Of a stretch of 64,000 nt of DNA, positions 45,898 to 57,593 are shown in pieces. Both the position numbers and the translations under genes were made by a program. The DNA comes from Mortierella alpina. Taxonomy: Eukaryota > Mortierellomycota > Mortierellomycetes > Mortierellales > Mortierellaceae. The notes beneath the pieces are model-generated. The model had not been told where the DNA came from, searched no databases, and saw only the letters and a program-made list of their open reading frames with translations. How positions within the stretch are numbered: position 1 is the first letter of the stretch; each line of letters starts with the position of its first letter. The stretch covers positions 744,001-808,000 of the forward strand of contig JANATF010000002.1 of the NCBI GenBank assembly GCA_029449245.1, given 5' to 3'.

Positions 45898-46400
45898 ATT
45901 CCAGTGCAGACATTTGCGCGGTCAATTAGGAATAAAGTCGTCCTGATCACTGAGTAGCATTCATACAACGACTCCCTGGCATATATGTTTGTAATGGTGA
46001 AGAGGGATAGAGCATCGGTCAACATGTAGCGGGTATGAGCGGGCATTGAATAGCCTCAGCAACACTTTCCTAAAGTTCGCCAGGTAATCTTGCAAGACGC
46101 TGCATGTTAAAGATCTCATCCGATGCGTCGTCAACCTAGTGGCATCCTGGAAGAGTTTGAGACACGACGATAGAATGAGAAAGAGAGCTATCCCCGGAAC
46201 CTAGTTTGTTTGTTCCCCTTGAATAGATTTCTACGTTTTGTTTTGTTTTCTTCGTTTAGACGCTCGATTGCCGCGGTAGTACGCTTTTGAGGCTTTCACT
46301 TCGTAGCCTGAAGGCGCGAGTGTCTGTCTCGCTCATTAGCATCTGCGTCGGGCTCGCGTTTGGTCCAGTAATCGCGAGTGCACTGCTTTTCAATAGCCCC

Positions 46401-47599
46401 CACCTTTCTTCACTGCTTCTTGGAAAGTGATTCTCCTTCCTAATTGGCTGGCTTTTTTTTTGAGAGTGAGATGAGAATTGGCATGGCAGATTATGAAAGG
46501 AGAGGCACCTTTACAGCTTTAAGCTGATTCTTACTCTCCGGACGGAACGAGCTGCGATTTCTTGACGCCATTGCTTTTGTCGTTGGCCTTATCAAGGATC
46601 ACGTGGTGATACTCGTCGAGGGAAGAAGCCGCAGAAGGACGTACAGATCCAGCTCAAGTTGCCCTCCACCGTCTAGCGCATGATGGATCGCTATTGTCAC
46701 TCTCGGCAATCGGGCGACAACTTGGTCTTTCTGTTGGCTTTTCCGGTACACCAGGCGTTGTGCGTAGTAGCTTGGTGACAACAGGAGCATCTTTCATAAG
46801 CTGCCGAAGTAACTGCGGCAAGCCCATAACAACTGGCCTGCAGCGGCAGTGTGAAAGAATATCCAGAACAAATCGGACAAGATGTTTTCTTGAGGGTGAA
46901 AAACGTTCCAAAGAGTGCTCTCTGTGCACTCCTCACAACATACGTCAAGTAGCCAGCTGATGAGGAAAAGATTATAATCAAGAAACGGCTCGGAAGGGGC
47001 CGATTCCCAAATGTCACAGGGGGCCGTTGATGGCACCATGGTCCCTCTTCTCCGCGTAACCTTGTTGGACAGGGACATGTTTGCTACAAGAAAGAACTAC
47101 TTCACCTAGGGAGCAACCGGCGTTTGCGATCACCGCGGCGTTTTCATCTTCGTTTACACAGTGTACGTTGGAACAAGGCACGACTGATTGCCTTAAAGGG
47201 ACACCCCGCTGTACAGAGAAAAGGAACGCTTCTTTTCTCAGGGGAGCATCTTATTGGAGATGCTGCTAATTCTTTGACACCTACCCTTATAGAAAAAAAT
47301 CTTTGGGAGAAAGTGGTACTTCACTTGGCACTGCGAGTCCAGGGCGAATTTGAGAACTGCCTCTTGGCAGGGAGGAAGGTTGTTGAGGTTGTTGTTCAGA
47401 GGATTTAGGGTGAGGCGGACGACACTGGAGCTACTATCCTTAGAGTGAAAACGCTGAGGGTGTAGGGGTAGCTACTCCGTCTGGAAGATTGGGGCTCAGG
47501 GGGGAGTGAAACTGTAGGAACCTAAAAAAAATGATAAACGCTTCTGTTGCCTCTTTCAAGAATCGCGTCACAAACGAGAATCAAGACTGGTTCATAAGA
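46401..47599. other. Unique spacer of the palindrome
   Basis: Minus-strand coding-like fragments in changing frames at about 46600-47078 (MSLSNKVTRRRGTMVPSTAP; later LLRQLMKDAPVVTKLLRT) point to a decayed gene. No intact gene was found. Confidence 0.45.
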
Positions 47600-48097
47600 A
47601 AGTTCACCGAAAAGCAGTGCATTCGCGATTGTTGGAACAGACGCGACACGACGCAGATGCTAATGAGCGAGACACTCATGTTGTCAGGCCACGAAGTGAC
47701 AGCCTTAAAAGCGAACGGCAGCGGCAATCGAGTATTTGAATGAAGAAAACGTAACAAAACGTAGAAATCTATTCAAGGGGAACAAACAAACTAGGTTCCG
47801 GGGATAGCTCTCTTTCTCATTCTATCGTCGTGTCTCAAACTCTTCCAGGATGCCACTAGGTTGACGACGCATCGGATGAGATCTTTAACATGCAGCGTCT
47901 TGCAAGATTACCTGGCGAACTTTAGGAAAGTGTTGCTGAGGCTATTCAATGCCCGCTCATACCCGCTACATGTTGACCGATGCTCTATCCCTCTTCACCA
48001 TTACAAACATATATGCCAGGGAGTCGTTGTATGAATGCTACTCAGTGATCAGGACGACTTTATTCCTAATTGACCGCGCAAATGTCTGCACTGGAAT

Positions 48098-48403
48098 CTA
48101 ATGGCCGCCGCAGATCTTGCCTCTGAACGCAGTTCGCGCGCACGACTGCTGGGTTTGTTCAAGGTTGTTGTTGGCAACAATGTACAAATGGTTCTTGTCC
48201 GTCTTGCACTGACAGAATCTCTCATTGTTAATACCCTTGATCGCCGCAATCGTCGACTCGGTATCTTGGAACTTGTCTCCCTTGAGGCCAATGCATCGAA
48301 CTGCCCTTTCTTTTCCGCAGTCACGAACATCATTTCCAGCCGAAACGACATCCGAAACAGCAAGCGCTGCGAACAATCCAAGGACAATGGTGAAGGTCTT
48401 CAT
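48098..48403 (-). CDS. Six-cysteine small secreted protein, right copy
   Basis: Codes for the same 101-residue protein as 45592-45897, including signal peptide and all six cysteines, with an identical upstream region containing a TATA box at 48607-48614. The two copies converge with about 2.2 kb between their stop codons. Sequence identity over coding and non-coding parts alike points to recent homogenisation and not to selection on the protein alone. Confidence 0.75.
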   Translation of the reverse strand: MKTFTIVLGLFAALAVSDVVSAGNDVRDCGKERAVRCIGLKGDKFQDTESTIAAIKGINNERFCQCKTDKNHLYIVANNNLEQTQQSCARTAFRGKICGGH

Positions 48404-49525
48404 GGTAAACTGGAAATCAGTTATAACAAATGTTATTAGCAGAGCTAGGCAGAACATATGTCGCGCCGTATATCATGTCAGCAATAGCTGTTTTCGAACC
48501 TTGGTGTTGAAGAGGTTACGTGTGAGTGAGAAGTTGAAGAGTGGTTTGAAGAAGATGGCTTTTGAATTTGATGATGAACAGAAAAAAATGAGGAAGGTCT
48601 GGGGTCCTTTTATACACCACGGATGGTGCCCCATTTCAGCAAGCCATCCTTATCCAACTCTCGTGAGCGTTTGTGCCAGGACTGGCTTCAAAAAGAAGAA
48701 CAAGTGCTCTCACCTAGCTTGTTCATTTTCTTTTTTCCGCCTTTCTGTCTTTGAGGGCAGAAAGGTGCGCTTAGCTATGGTTCTGAACCCTCTGTCATCG
48801 TATGTCCAAACTTGGATGTTGGAGCTGTTTCGTCCATCCCACGACCCATTGCCGACAGATGACTATGTATATACATGTAGAGTACTGCGCTGTACGCGCG
48901 TAACTGAAGTGCTCTCCAGAAATTTTGCTTAGACTTCAAGACACTGGTGTTCGTCGTGCTCTTCGCACATGGGCTTAGCTCAAACCCTGTTTCCATTCTT
49001 AGTGACACCACAGCTTCTTTGACGATCTACAAAGACACCCTTTCCCACAGACTCTTGCCGATGAATATCCGAACAATGCATAATAGAGGCCTCTTTGCCA
49101 ATCTACAAAAACACTATTTCCCACAGTCTGCTGCCGATAGATATGCTAACAATGCGTAATAGAAACGCGGTATCTCAATGTACTGTGCAGGGGGATCTTG
49201 GCAGGGCTATTTTTTTTCTCTCCCTTGCTCAAGTGACTGCGAACTTAGATTTGTTCTTTTTCGCTCTTCATTTACCGAGGACGAGTACTTGGTTCCTGGG
49301 TGCCATAATCTCAAGACCTGTGTCAGCCAGGTAATGAGTGAGCATGGCAGGAGATACTTTGCGACAACTTCTTTTGGGCAACCACCAGAAACGACTTGGC
49401 TTTTGTTCAAAGACACGCGGGGTAACGCCATGGTTTACTGAGCGCTCTAATAGTTTCTGGTAATTATATCACAGCCGGTAAGATGTTTCAGGCTGCTGTT
49501 AGTAATCGCATAAGACCTCGAAATT

Positions 49526-49745
49526 GTGGGTTTCAAGTCTCTGCAGTACTTCAGCATTCCTGAGGTACTTGACATGGTCTTCACGTTGCTTTCGCATCAA
49601 GACTTGACTCGTTGTGTCTTAGTGAACAAGGAACAGCATGCTGCTGCTATCGCGCATTTATGGCGCTACGTATCCTTTTGCCACGCTCTCGAGAGCAGGA
49701 ATAGTCGTGGCGTACTATTTACGAGCGCAATAATGGCAGAAACAG
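49526..49745 (+). pseudogene. F-box gene relic, right arm, cut by the Crypton
   Basis: Open frame with the F-box pattern (IPEVLDMVFTLLSHQDLTRC, HAAAIAHLWRYVSF) that loses similarity to the left arm at about 49745. No ATG precedes it in frame. Diverged sequence beyond the insertion (from about 54785; HPWPREDLCKA) resumes the arm, so the Crypton lies within this relic. Confidence 0.5.
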
Positions 49746-50181
49746 AATATATTGTAACCATATGTATTGGGCCTTTCACATAAAAATGCCAACTCTGTCA
49801 CTAAATTTCAAAATTGGTGTGAATCGAGCAGACACTTTTTCACCACCCTAGAGCCATTTCAACGACTTAACACTGTCATTCCACTCTTTTAAGAAAACCA
49901 ACATCCAGAATTGATAAATTCATTGTGTTTCTAGCCCTTTTTTCGTCTAGAGCAGCAATGAGTTGATCAATTCTGCTTCGACGATATCACCAAATCTGAA
50001 AATTACTCAGAAAAATTTAGATGTTGTTCTATGAAAGGCACAATACTACCAATCGCCTTCTAAATATGGTATCCAGTAAGGTTCAGTCAATATGGGGGGT
50101 ACCTGAGATATAGCAAATGGCAGAAAACGGGGACCATGGTCATACCGGCCAGTATGCTCCTGCGATCATCTTCATGCATTT

Positions 50182-53100
50182 TCAGACACCAGCACAAAAC
50201 CTACACTCTACTTCTGTATCGCCTTCATACACAAGGTCGTCAAGGGTTGGTTCAGGATCGCGTATTCCTGTCGTCCTTTTACGGCGGATTTGTCGATCGA
50301 AACAATATTCCTTCAGAGAATTGGCTGTCCAGCCTCCGGGTTTCGACGCTTGTATGTACTCCCTATCAAGAGCCCTCAGCACACTTTCCTTAGCGGCCTT
50401 TCTACCTAAACCACTGCCACTTTCTTGCTCCGTTTTGATACGGAATAAGATCTCTTGAACAACAACGAGGTGGCTGTTTTTGATGTTCCTGTCTTTATCC
50501 GCCATAGGGTTCACACCTCGAATCTTGTGATGTGCTTCAAAATGAAGACAGTCCTTGTACAATTTCCAGATCGTACTGGCCACCTTGCGCGCGTCCAACT
50601 CGCGGTTCGTTTTAAACACGAACGTAGGCGCACGTGGTGCTCTTGGTGGAGTAGCGAGTGCAGGCTGTGGCATATCCAGTTGCGGTGGCACTTGTCCTTG
50701 ATGTAAAGGACCTGGAAAAAAGAATGGCTCTTGACCCGGAATTGCAAGGTCCTCCTGAGGAAGTGGGTTGACATGCCAGCCAGTTGGCTGTGCTATATGC
50801 GGTACGGGTCCGTTGGACCGACGTAGGTTACTAGAGAAGGCAAGTGCTTGATGTAAAAGCCTCTGCAGTCCGGCGACCTGCTGCTGCAGAACCGTCGTCT
50901 GCCGCGTGGCGGCCTCAACTGCCGAGCTATTTCCTTGGAGGACAGCAATTAATCCTGGAGGTATTTCGGCTGGCAGCTCCACACGCGGTGTGGACATGTG
51001 GACGCTGAGTTGGGTCCTGAATGCAGCAAAGTCTGTATCGTAAAGGAAAATATCATGGCTCAAGATAGGTCCCTCAAGGCCAAACTCCTTATAGATTACA
51101 GCATCTTGCAGGATAACTCTTCGCAGTCGAAGTAGAAGCTTCAGAAAGTTCTTTTTGGCGATGCCCGGGGTTCGTGTCGCCACCTGGCCTCGTTGAGATA
51201 TTTTGATAGTAAGCCAGTTGTCCTTGATGTCTTGAAGTTCATGCTCCATGCTGTCGTCATCATCTACCTCGACCTCATTCATCACATCGCGACACTCAGC
51301 CTCCCAACGCAGCTTTGCCTCATCGCCATGTGCATCATATGCTCCTTCGATGAAGGGAAATATACGCCTTTGTAGATCGAGCGATGGCACAATGTCATTG
51401 CGCTTCAAATGGAATGGTTTCTTCCCGAATCCAGCTATCGCTCGGGCAAAAGGAACCGGAAGACTGGACAAATAGTACTGATGCATCTTGCTTGTTCCTT
51501 GAACCCAGCGGCCAGCACGTCTAATCTCCTCCTCCGGCACACCCAGCCTCTGGCCCTCAACACTACCACTGTGCCGACCAGAGTGAGTTATGTACGAAGT
51601 CTCAATGTCCATGCATCGGAAAACTTTGGCTGTAACGTCGTGCGTTCCTGTCTTGTTGATCTCAGTCGTGCGGTCATCGCCTGACCTAATAGCCCTGATA
51701 CCCTGCCAAGAAGGATCGCGAAAATCCGGGATTGGTTCGTCTTTGTTCTATGCGATATGAAATGGAGAAGCCATCAATAAGGAACTAGCTAGCGTTTTTA
51801 CAGGTTGGACGGCATCCGACATAAATTCAAGACTGACATGATATTAAACATGAGCTACGGCGCGTACCTGGAAGCGGTCAAAAAAGTAGAAAGCCAGTGC
51901 GCCCAGACTGCACCGGAAAACATCGTGATGTCGGATTGCGCATGCGTATTCCTTCCTGCCGGTGGTATTAGTTTTGCCCATTTTCATGTGGAATAGAAGC
52001 ATCGCGATTCTTTGAACTTCGCCCGGTTGCCTAGGCAATGTCATCATGAACATGCTTGAAAATTTGAGTCGTCTCAGGTCCTCGTCGCGTAACAACATCG
52101 CGTGCCTAATAGCTAACGCAAAATGCTCCCGAGGATAAGGCGAGAGAGCACCAGATGGTTGCATCCAGCAAAAGATCAACGCCCTCCTGTGTTCCTTTAC
52201 CGTGTACGAATCCCGAATGGCGCACTCCACGCCGTGATCAGTCGGCGACAGATCAGAGGAGAAAATGATATTCCTGAAATGGTTACCAATGGCATCGATA
52301 ACCATTTTTCCAAATTTGACCCCGTCGGGGTTGCTGTTAAGCTTACGCTCTGCTTGCCGTTGACCCAGAAAGAATAGTGTGTTTTTTGCTTGCGAGATCA
52401 GCGATAAGCTAATTGGTGCGTTAAAGACTTCTCTGGCAGGTTGCTTGCGTTTACCCTCGGATGGTTCAACGGCATGAACACCAAGAAGCGCTTTCACTAC
52501 AGAAAGAAAAAAAAGTTGGGAACATGGTAAGCAGTTAATGAAATTTATACGTACCGGCCTTCACATTCTTCTTGTTTCTTCGTTCTTGCGCTGCCTCTCC
52601 TTGTGATGCTTCATATTGGTGCAGGGCTCAGGCACTTATGCACCCGAGTCGCACCTCCTTTTTTAAGTCTGCCATGAAGTTTAGTAGGCTTCCCCCATCT
52701 GAATATCACCCTTTCCCTTGCTGGCATCTTTCACCCTTAGTAGCTACTGTTTGCAATACCTGCATCGGTCTCTGGGTCTACTGGTATCGCCTGACTACTC
52801 TTGAAGCAAACTGGGACGTTGGCTCTCGCGAGTTCCTTAACGTTCTTGAAAGTCTTTTGGACAGTGCGCTGGAACAAGACATCTTGGAAATATACAAGGA
52901 CCTTATCCTCGTACACCTCATATCGACTTCGACCGTCAGCTGCATAGGTGTCGTCACAGAATGACTATACGCCACAAAAGGTTTCTTTTAGTTCTTACTG
53001 CAGGCGACAGGGCGGTGTTGAAAGCAAACAAGGATGGTACTACACGAACTCACCTTGAACGCTTCTAAGGCTGTCAGGTATTGTCGTCTTGTACTGGCCG

Positions 53101-54545
53101 ACATGTTACCACTTTTATGACCCAATTTTTTCTCGCGAACAACATCTTCTCGCGTTCGAATGTGTGCTTGTGCCGATGGTACAGCGGACTCATCTAGGTC
53201 ATCTTCCTCACCTTCTTCACCTAGCACTATATGTCTCTGCTCCGCGTTAGAAGTTTTAAGAGTGAGAGCATGAACAGCTTGTTCGCGCCCACGGATCTCA
53301 TTCTGCGAAAGATCATCGCCGTCAGCTTCCCAATCTTTCAATGGTCTGTTGCGTTCATGTACCATCATATGAATGAGCGCGTCGAATCTACGTTTGACTT
53401 GAAAAATAGGAAGCCGATGAGCCGCGATGGGTGAGTTTTGTTGCCTAAAAGCTTTTTATCGCGACATAGATTTTCACAAGCATGGCAAGTGGTATTTTAC
53501 TGGCTGTATCATCCGACTTGGCTGCCTTGGTTTTCATGACCGGTGGCAGAGTACCATCTTCATCGTCTTCGCTGAGGTTGTCATCGAATTCGATTGCATC
53601 GCGGTTCTCATCATCGCAGTCTCTCCCCACCGCCTCCTCAGGGGACAACGCTCGACGTTCGAGCAGTTGCTTGTTCTTGACTTTTCTTTGGCTCTTTGCT
53701 TTAGCCTTTGAGGTGCGCTTTTGTTTTTCTTTTTCAACAGATGCTGTGCTCAAATGTTGAAAGTGTTCTTGAGTGACATGCGCCCATACCGATGACGGTG
53801 AATTTGTATCTGCTAATTGAACCAGGGGGGGGGGGGGGGGGGAAGATAAGTACAAAATACGTTTATGTCTTGCTATAGCGATAATGATAGAAGCCGGTAC
53901 AGCGTTGTTCAACGTACTGGGACCAAAGGACTCATTCGAAGTTGACGCCCTGGAGCACGACGTGTCACTGGACTCAATGACAGCTTCTCTTGAGATAGTT
54001 TGAGGTATGATTCGCACTTCACATGCTAGTTGGTTGAAGCAAGTGTTAACTATCAACGTTCTATAATCACCCACATTGGCAACATGAATCCTCCATTAAA
54101 ACTCACACTGGTTTGGGCTCCACTGGGTAATACTGAAGTTACCGACATTAGTGTTCGTGCTTGAATCACTCGCATTCTCGTTCATAACCTTGGAACCAAC
54201 TCCACTAAGTCCGGAGAATCGAGCACGTTTACGCCGGTTATCCTGAAGTGGCTCGTCTTCCTCCACGTCTTCTTCCTCCACGTCTTCTTCCTCCACGTTC
54301 TCTTCCTCCACGTTCTCTTCCTCCACTTCCTCTCCATCCATCCGCTCTTCATTCACTTCAGTTACTGGGAGCACTGGAAGGGATCTATGGATGGCTGGAG
54401 CAAATGACCAGCGTTAAACGATAAGGACTAAGCATGCGGAAGCGAATAAAGTTGCAGATCAAATCGGCATACTCTTTCCGTTTCTGAGATTGATTCGCCG
54501 TGTAGCGACCTTGCTGGCCACATCTTTCGACCTTTTAGGGGGCAT
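50182..54545 (-). CDS. Crypton tyrosine recombinase with GCR1-like C-terminus
   Basis: The catalytic part is in two sure exons: one ending at 51868 (open from 52497) and 50182-51747 (phase 0). Tyrosine-recombinase signature: Arg in LLRDEDLRRL, the HxxR box in THSGRHSG, Trp in RRAGRW and the likely nucleophile in KMHQYYLSS. The C-terminal 150 residues (STIWKLYKDCLHFEAHHKIR, WTANSLKEYCFDRQIRRKR) fit the GCR1_C DNA-binding region of Cryptons. Further 5' exons are suggested at about 52760-52960, 52988-53368, 53445-54074 and 54096-54374 (acidic Glu-Val repeats), with a possible start at 54545, but their joins are unresolved. Recombinases of this type excise and integrate circular DNA through strand exchange. 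The catalytic half has no internal stop; activity is not proven. Confidence 0.7.
52613..52658. repeat. 46-bp dispersed repeat, copy 2
   Basis: Pairs with 1268-1313 (40 of 46 positions). It falls between two coding segments of the recombinase gene, in a probable intron. Confidence 0.6.
53825..53842. repeat. 18-G homopolymer
   Basis: An uninterrupted run of 18 G, inside the Crypton. On the minus strand it is a C-tract upstream of a likely splice acceptor. Length may be uncertain in the assembly. Confidence 0.9.
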
Positions 54546-55399
54546 GGTAGTTGTGATGTTCAAAAGCTGCCGAATATCGTGTTGTGAAGAACGTACTGCA
54601 ACGTAAAACGCCCAGGCTAGAATATCATATATACAACCTTCTCACCCCCAAGCTATTTAAAATTGGCCTGTCGTACCTGACTGAGTGTGAACTGATATTT
54701 TCTCTTTCGGGAGATATGGTTTGATATGAGCTGTGACTGTTTCGGGGGATTTTGGGAACAATTCTTCAAATTATTTCGGTTCAAGAACGGGGAGTGTGCC
54801 ACATACTGACGGAGGACGCCGAACAGCATCCATGGCCAAGAGAGGATTTATGCAAGGCTAACGCAAGCCAATGCAGGCCAGAAATTACCTTCCTTTCAGT
54901 CCAATCCCAAGACCTGGCGAGCCCTACGAAAGCCCACCTTCCCAAGGTCAATGATATCATTTCCAAATGTGGGACGATTGATAAGGATATCGCACCCCCG
55001 CTCGCAGCGTGCGCTGATGGAATTTAAGAAGCCCCCAAGACACAGAGCACACACTGAAACTCTTTTTTCGCATAGGTTGCACACTCCCAGGAGAACAACT
55101 TTGGATCGCCAGGGGCATCCTTCTACAGCCTGTCGAGCTTCAGCGGATGCTGTTTCCATCTGTTGGAGAATTTGCCAAAGGAAGTGGCCATTATGCGGAT
55201 TGGCTACAATAGAATGATGGACAAGGGCTCGTATTGTAACCGCCCAGTGGCAACGCGAATCGATATCTCTCCTGAGGACGTCTGACGCGTGCGCATTCTT
55301 TTTATCTTGACTCATTCAAGAAAGGTCATTCTACAGGATGCTGTTGCCTTGATTATGCATCGTGATGTGCCTTTCCGCTCTGAAGACCATGGTATGTTT

Positions 55400-56060
55400 C
55401 AAACACCGCACTGCGCCATGCGCCATGACATCTCCCTTTTCAGAAAATTCAAGGATGACTTGAGCGACAATATGAGAAATGCGAGATCGCACTTGAGCGA
55501 CACAATGGGAAATAGGAGATCGCCAATGGCAGACAGCCGTATCGCCAATGTACCTGCGATTCATGACGAGTTTCACACAGTACACGAATACTTTTTCAAC
55601 AATCAAAAAAAGCAGTGAAAGGCATAGTGCTCCAAATTCCAGCGAAGCGATCGCCAATGGACCATCCGTAGATCGCGTGTATAAGTTTATGGAGAAGACA
55701 GGAGAAAATAGGGGCGCTGCGCGGCGCCAGAGGCGATGGCGATGAGAGGCGATATCCGCCAGGTCAACAGCAACAACAACAAACCCCTACAGAGCAAAGC
55801 TGTCGCTCAGAATAGCAGGGGTCAGAATCTCAAGAACAGCGAGACCAAAGCCAACAAATCGCAAACCGGCCTATCGCTATCGGACCCCAACCGTTTGTGG
55901 AAAGACTTGCCGAACTAGAGATGCAGTTGGCATCTCGATACGATCAGGTCCCGCCTATGACACTCGATGATGCTGGTATAACATTGTTGCCTAGGAGTGT
56001 ATCCCTGGAGAGACACTGGTAAGAGTGGTTCAAAGGCGTAGTCGGACGACCTTTTCGGTG
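55400..56060 (+). pseudogene. Decayed Gln-rich gene, right arm
   Basis: Mirrors 43070-43640. Reading: DGDERRYPPGQQQQQTPTEQ, a TAG, then FVERLAELEMQLASRYDQVP and TLLPRSVSLERHW followed by another stop. Function unknown. Confidence 0.35.
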
Positions 56061-56669
56061 GATAATGAACAAGGCCTTCAAGTCAAGTGGCACCAAGGGC
56101 GCGGCAACACGCTGACCAAGACCGTCCTCTGTAGGTCATTCCGTACCAAACATTCTCGTTCAACAACGTGATTGATTGTGAGCCCGTCCTGGAAGTTATA
56201 TTAGGCGAGGAGGCGCATGGCGGAATGGTGGACGTGAGGGAAGCGCGACCTTGAAGCTTTGATTGAGAGTTTGAACAGCGGCGCGACGTTAAATCAGTTT
56301 TTCCTTCTCACCCAAAAGAAAAAGAACCATCTTTAGACTGGAGAGGATAGAGCCCGGGAGTAAACACACGAAGAATGAATAAATAGATTGAACTATGCGC
56401 ATTCTTGTTGTAGAATCGACGTGATGGCAAGGCGTGAGTGGAAAATACCTTTCTACATGTGCTTGAAAGTACAAAGATTTAACCGGTTAACTGTTTTGCT
56501 TGTCTTTGACTATTTTTTTAACCACCTTTTGACCAGGTTAGCCGTTTGGCTATTCAACCAAAGCTGTTGACCGTTTAAACCTGCTAACCATTAAGAATAT
56601 GGCTATTTGACCAGCTAACTGATTGACCAGTTGTCCCGACGTTGTAGGTTTGGTGCATGTAGATATTGT

Positions 56670-57395
56670 TTATGGTACAGAAGTATTGCAAGTAGCAGAG
56701 ATGCGTTTGAAATCAATCTTGACTCGGGCGTCCTCAAATGTGGAGTGCCAAAAGCGCACTGATTCCAAGTAGTAAGTACGGCTGACGTTTTGTTCGTGGA
56801 TGAGGTACCCTACTTGACAATCCTCCCACTTGTTGAAAAACGTGGCATTGGTCCAAAGAAAGTCGCCTGCTGGCGGCAGATGACTCTTTTTGAACATGTA
56901 AAGCCGACCCAGGAGCCAGTAGAACTCGCTTCCCCAGGTGTTCATCACGCCGGCAATGGTGTTGTCGGTCCTGTTTGCAAACTCGTCCACAAACTCGTCA
57001 AAGACATGTTTTTGGATCATGGTGTCGTCGTCGATTTTGACGATGATGTCCTCGACGTCGTCAGAGTGGTGGACGTACTTCCAGAGGTTGAGTGATTTTT
57101 CGCCTAGGGTGTCGTATCCGTTGCTGTTTTCCATTTTGAGCGAGCACAAAGGGGATCGGTCCAGAGAATCGCACACGATGTTGAAACTGTTGGTGAACCA
57201 CGAATACCCAAACGTGAATGTTTCGGCGCACGACTTGTGGACGAATGCGGTATATCGGGTGCCCGACGCTGTCACTTGGTTTTTGACCAGGCTCCTGCTC
57301 TTTGTCTTGGCTTGATATCCTGGCCTGTCCATCATGGCGGTGAGGTCCAGTTCCAGTGCCGAAGCGATGTAATGCATATGGCGAGGACCACTATC
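56670..57395 (-). pseudogene. GT31-like glycosyltransferase, right copy, N-terminus frameshifted
   Basis: Encodes the same lumenal domain as the left copy with a handful of substitutions (for example IIVKIDDDTM and DCQVGYLIHE). Its own upstream ATG gives MRYVAVAIVVLAICITS, a good membrane anchor, but a base missing relative to the left copy (CACTGGAAC against CACTCGGAAC, near 57350) throws this anchor out of frame. An alternative start (MHYIASALELDLTAMMD) would give a protein without an anchor. It may therefore be a pseudogene or a mislocalised form. Confidence 0.6.
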
Positions 57396-57593
57396 GCTAC
57401 AGCGACGTAGCGCATTGCGGATTTGCCCCGGACCTGGTCCATTTCGTTGACCGATTGGGAGTGCAAATACGCAGAAAAAGATCGAATCGGCCAGCAAAAT
57501 GTAACTGATCCCTATTGTTCATACACCTATAATGATGCAGCAACGGTGTTTTTATTCACGGATTCGAGGCCAAGTCAGATATTATATTTTATT

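Larger units (their letters stand above)
44548..46242 (+). repeat. 1695-bp apparently identical block, left copy
   Basis: Pairs with 47753-49447 in inverse orientation with a constant coordinate sum (93995) and no difference that I could see, while flanking homology on both sides is clearly diverged. Confidence 0.85.
41731..46400 (+). repeat. Left arm of a large palindrome
   Basis: Inverted copy of 47600-49745 plus 54846-57395. Three identity zones are visible: outer (41731-44547) about 90-95%, middle (44548-46242) with no difference seen, and inner (46243-46400) roughly 75-80%. The arm holds a glycosyltransferase, two decayed genes and a small secreted protein gene. Confidence 0.85.
47600..49745 (-). 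repeat. Right palindrome arm, inner part
   Basis: Inverted match to the left arm from about 46400 back to 44280, ending where the Crypton insertion starts. It includes the identical block 47753-49447 and a diverged inner edge (47600-47752). Confidence 0.85.
49745..54845 (-). mobile_element. Crypton-type tyrosine-recombinase element
   Basis: About 5.1 kb present in the right palindrome arm and absent from the left. It carries a Crypton recombinase gene on the minus strand. The left edge is clear (homology stops after GGCAGAAACAG). The right edge is vaguer, because 54785-54845 shows only weak similarity to the left arm. No terminal repeats were seen, as expected for Cryptons. Confidence 0.7.
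54846..57395 (-). repeat. Right palindrome arm, outer part
   Basis: Inverted match to 41731-44250, diverged by several percent with small indels. It ends about 200 bp before the stop codon of the ubiquitin hydrolase gene. Confidence 0.8.
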
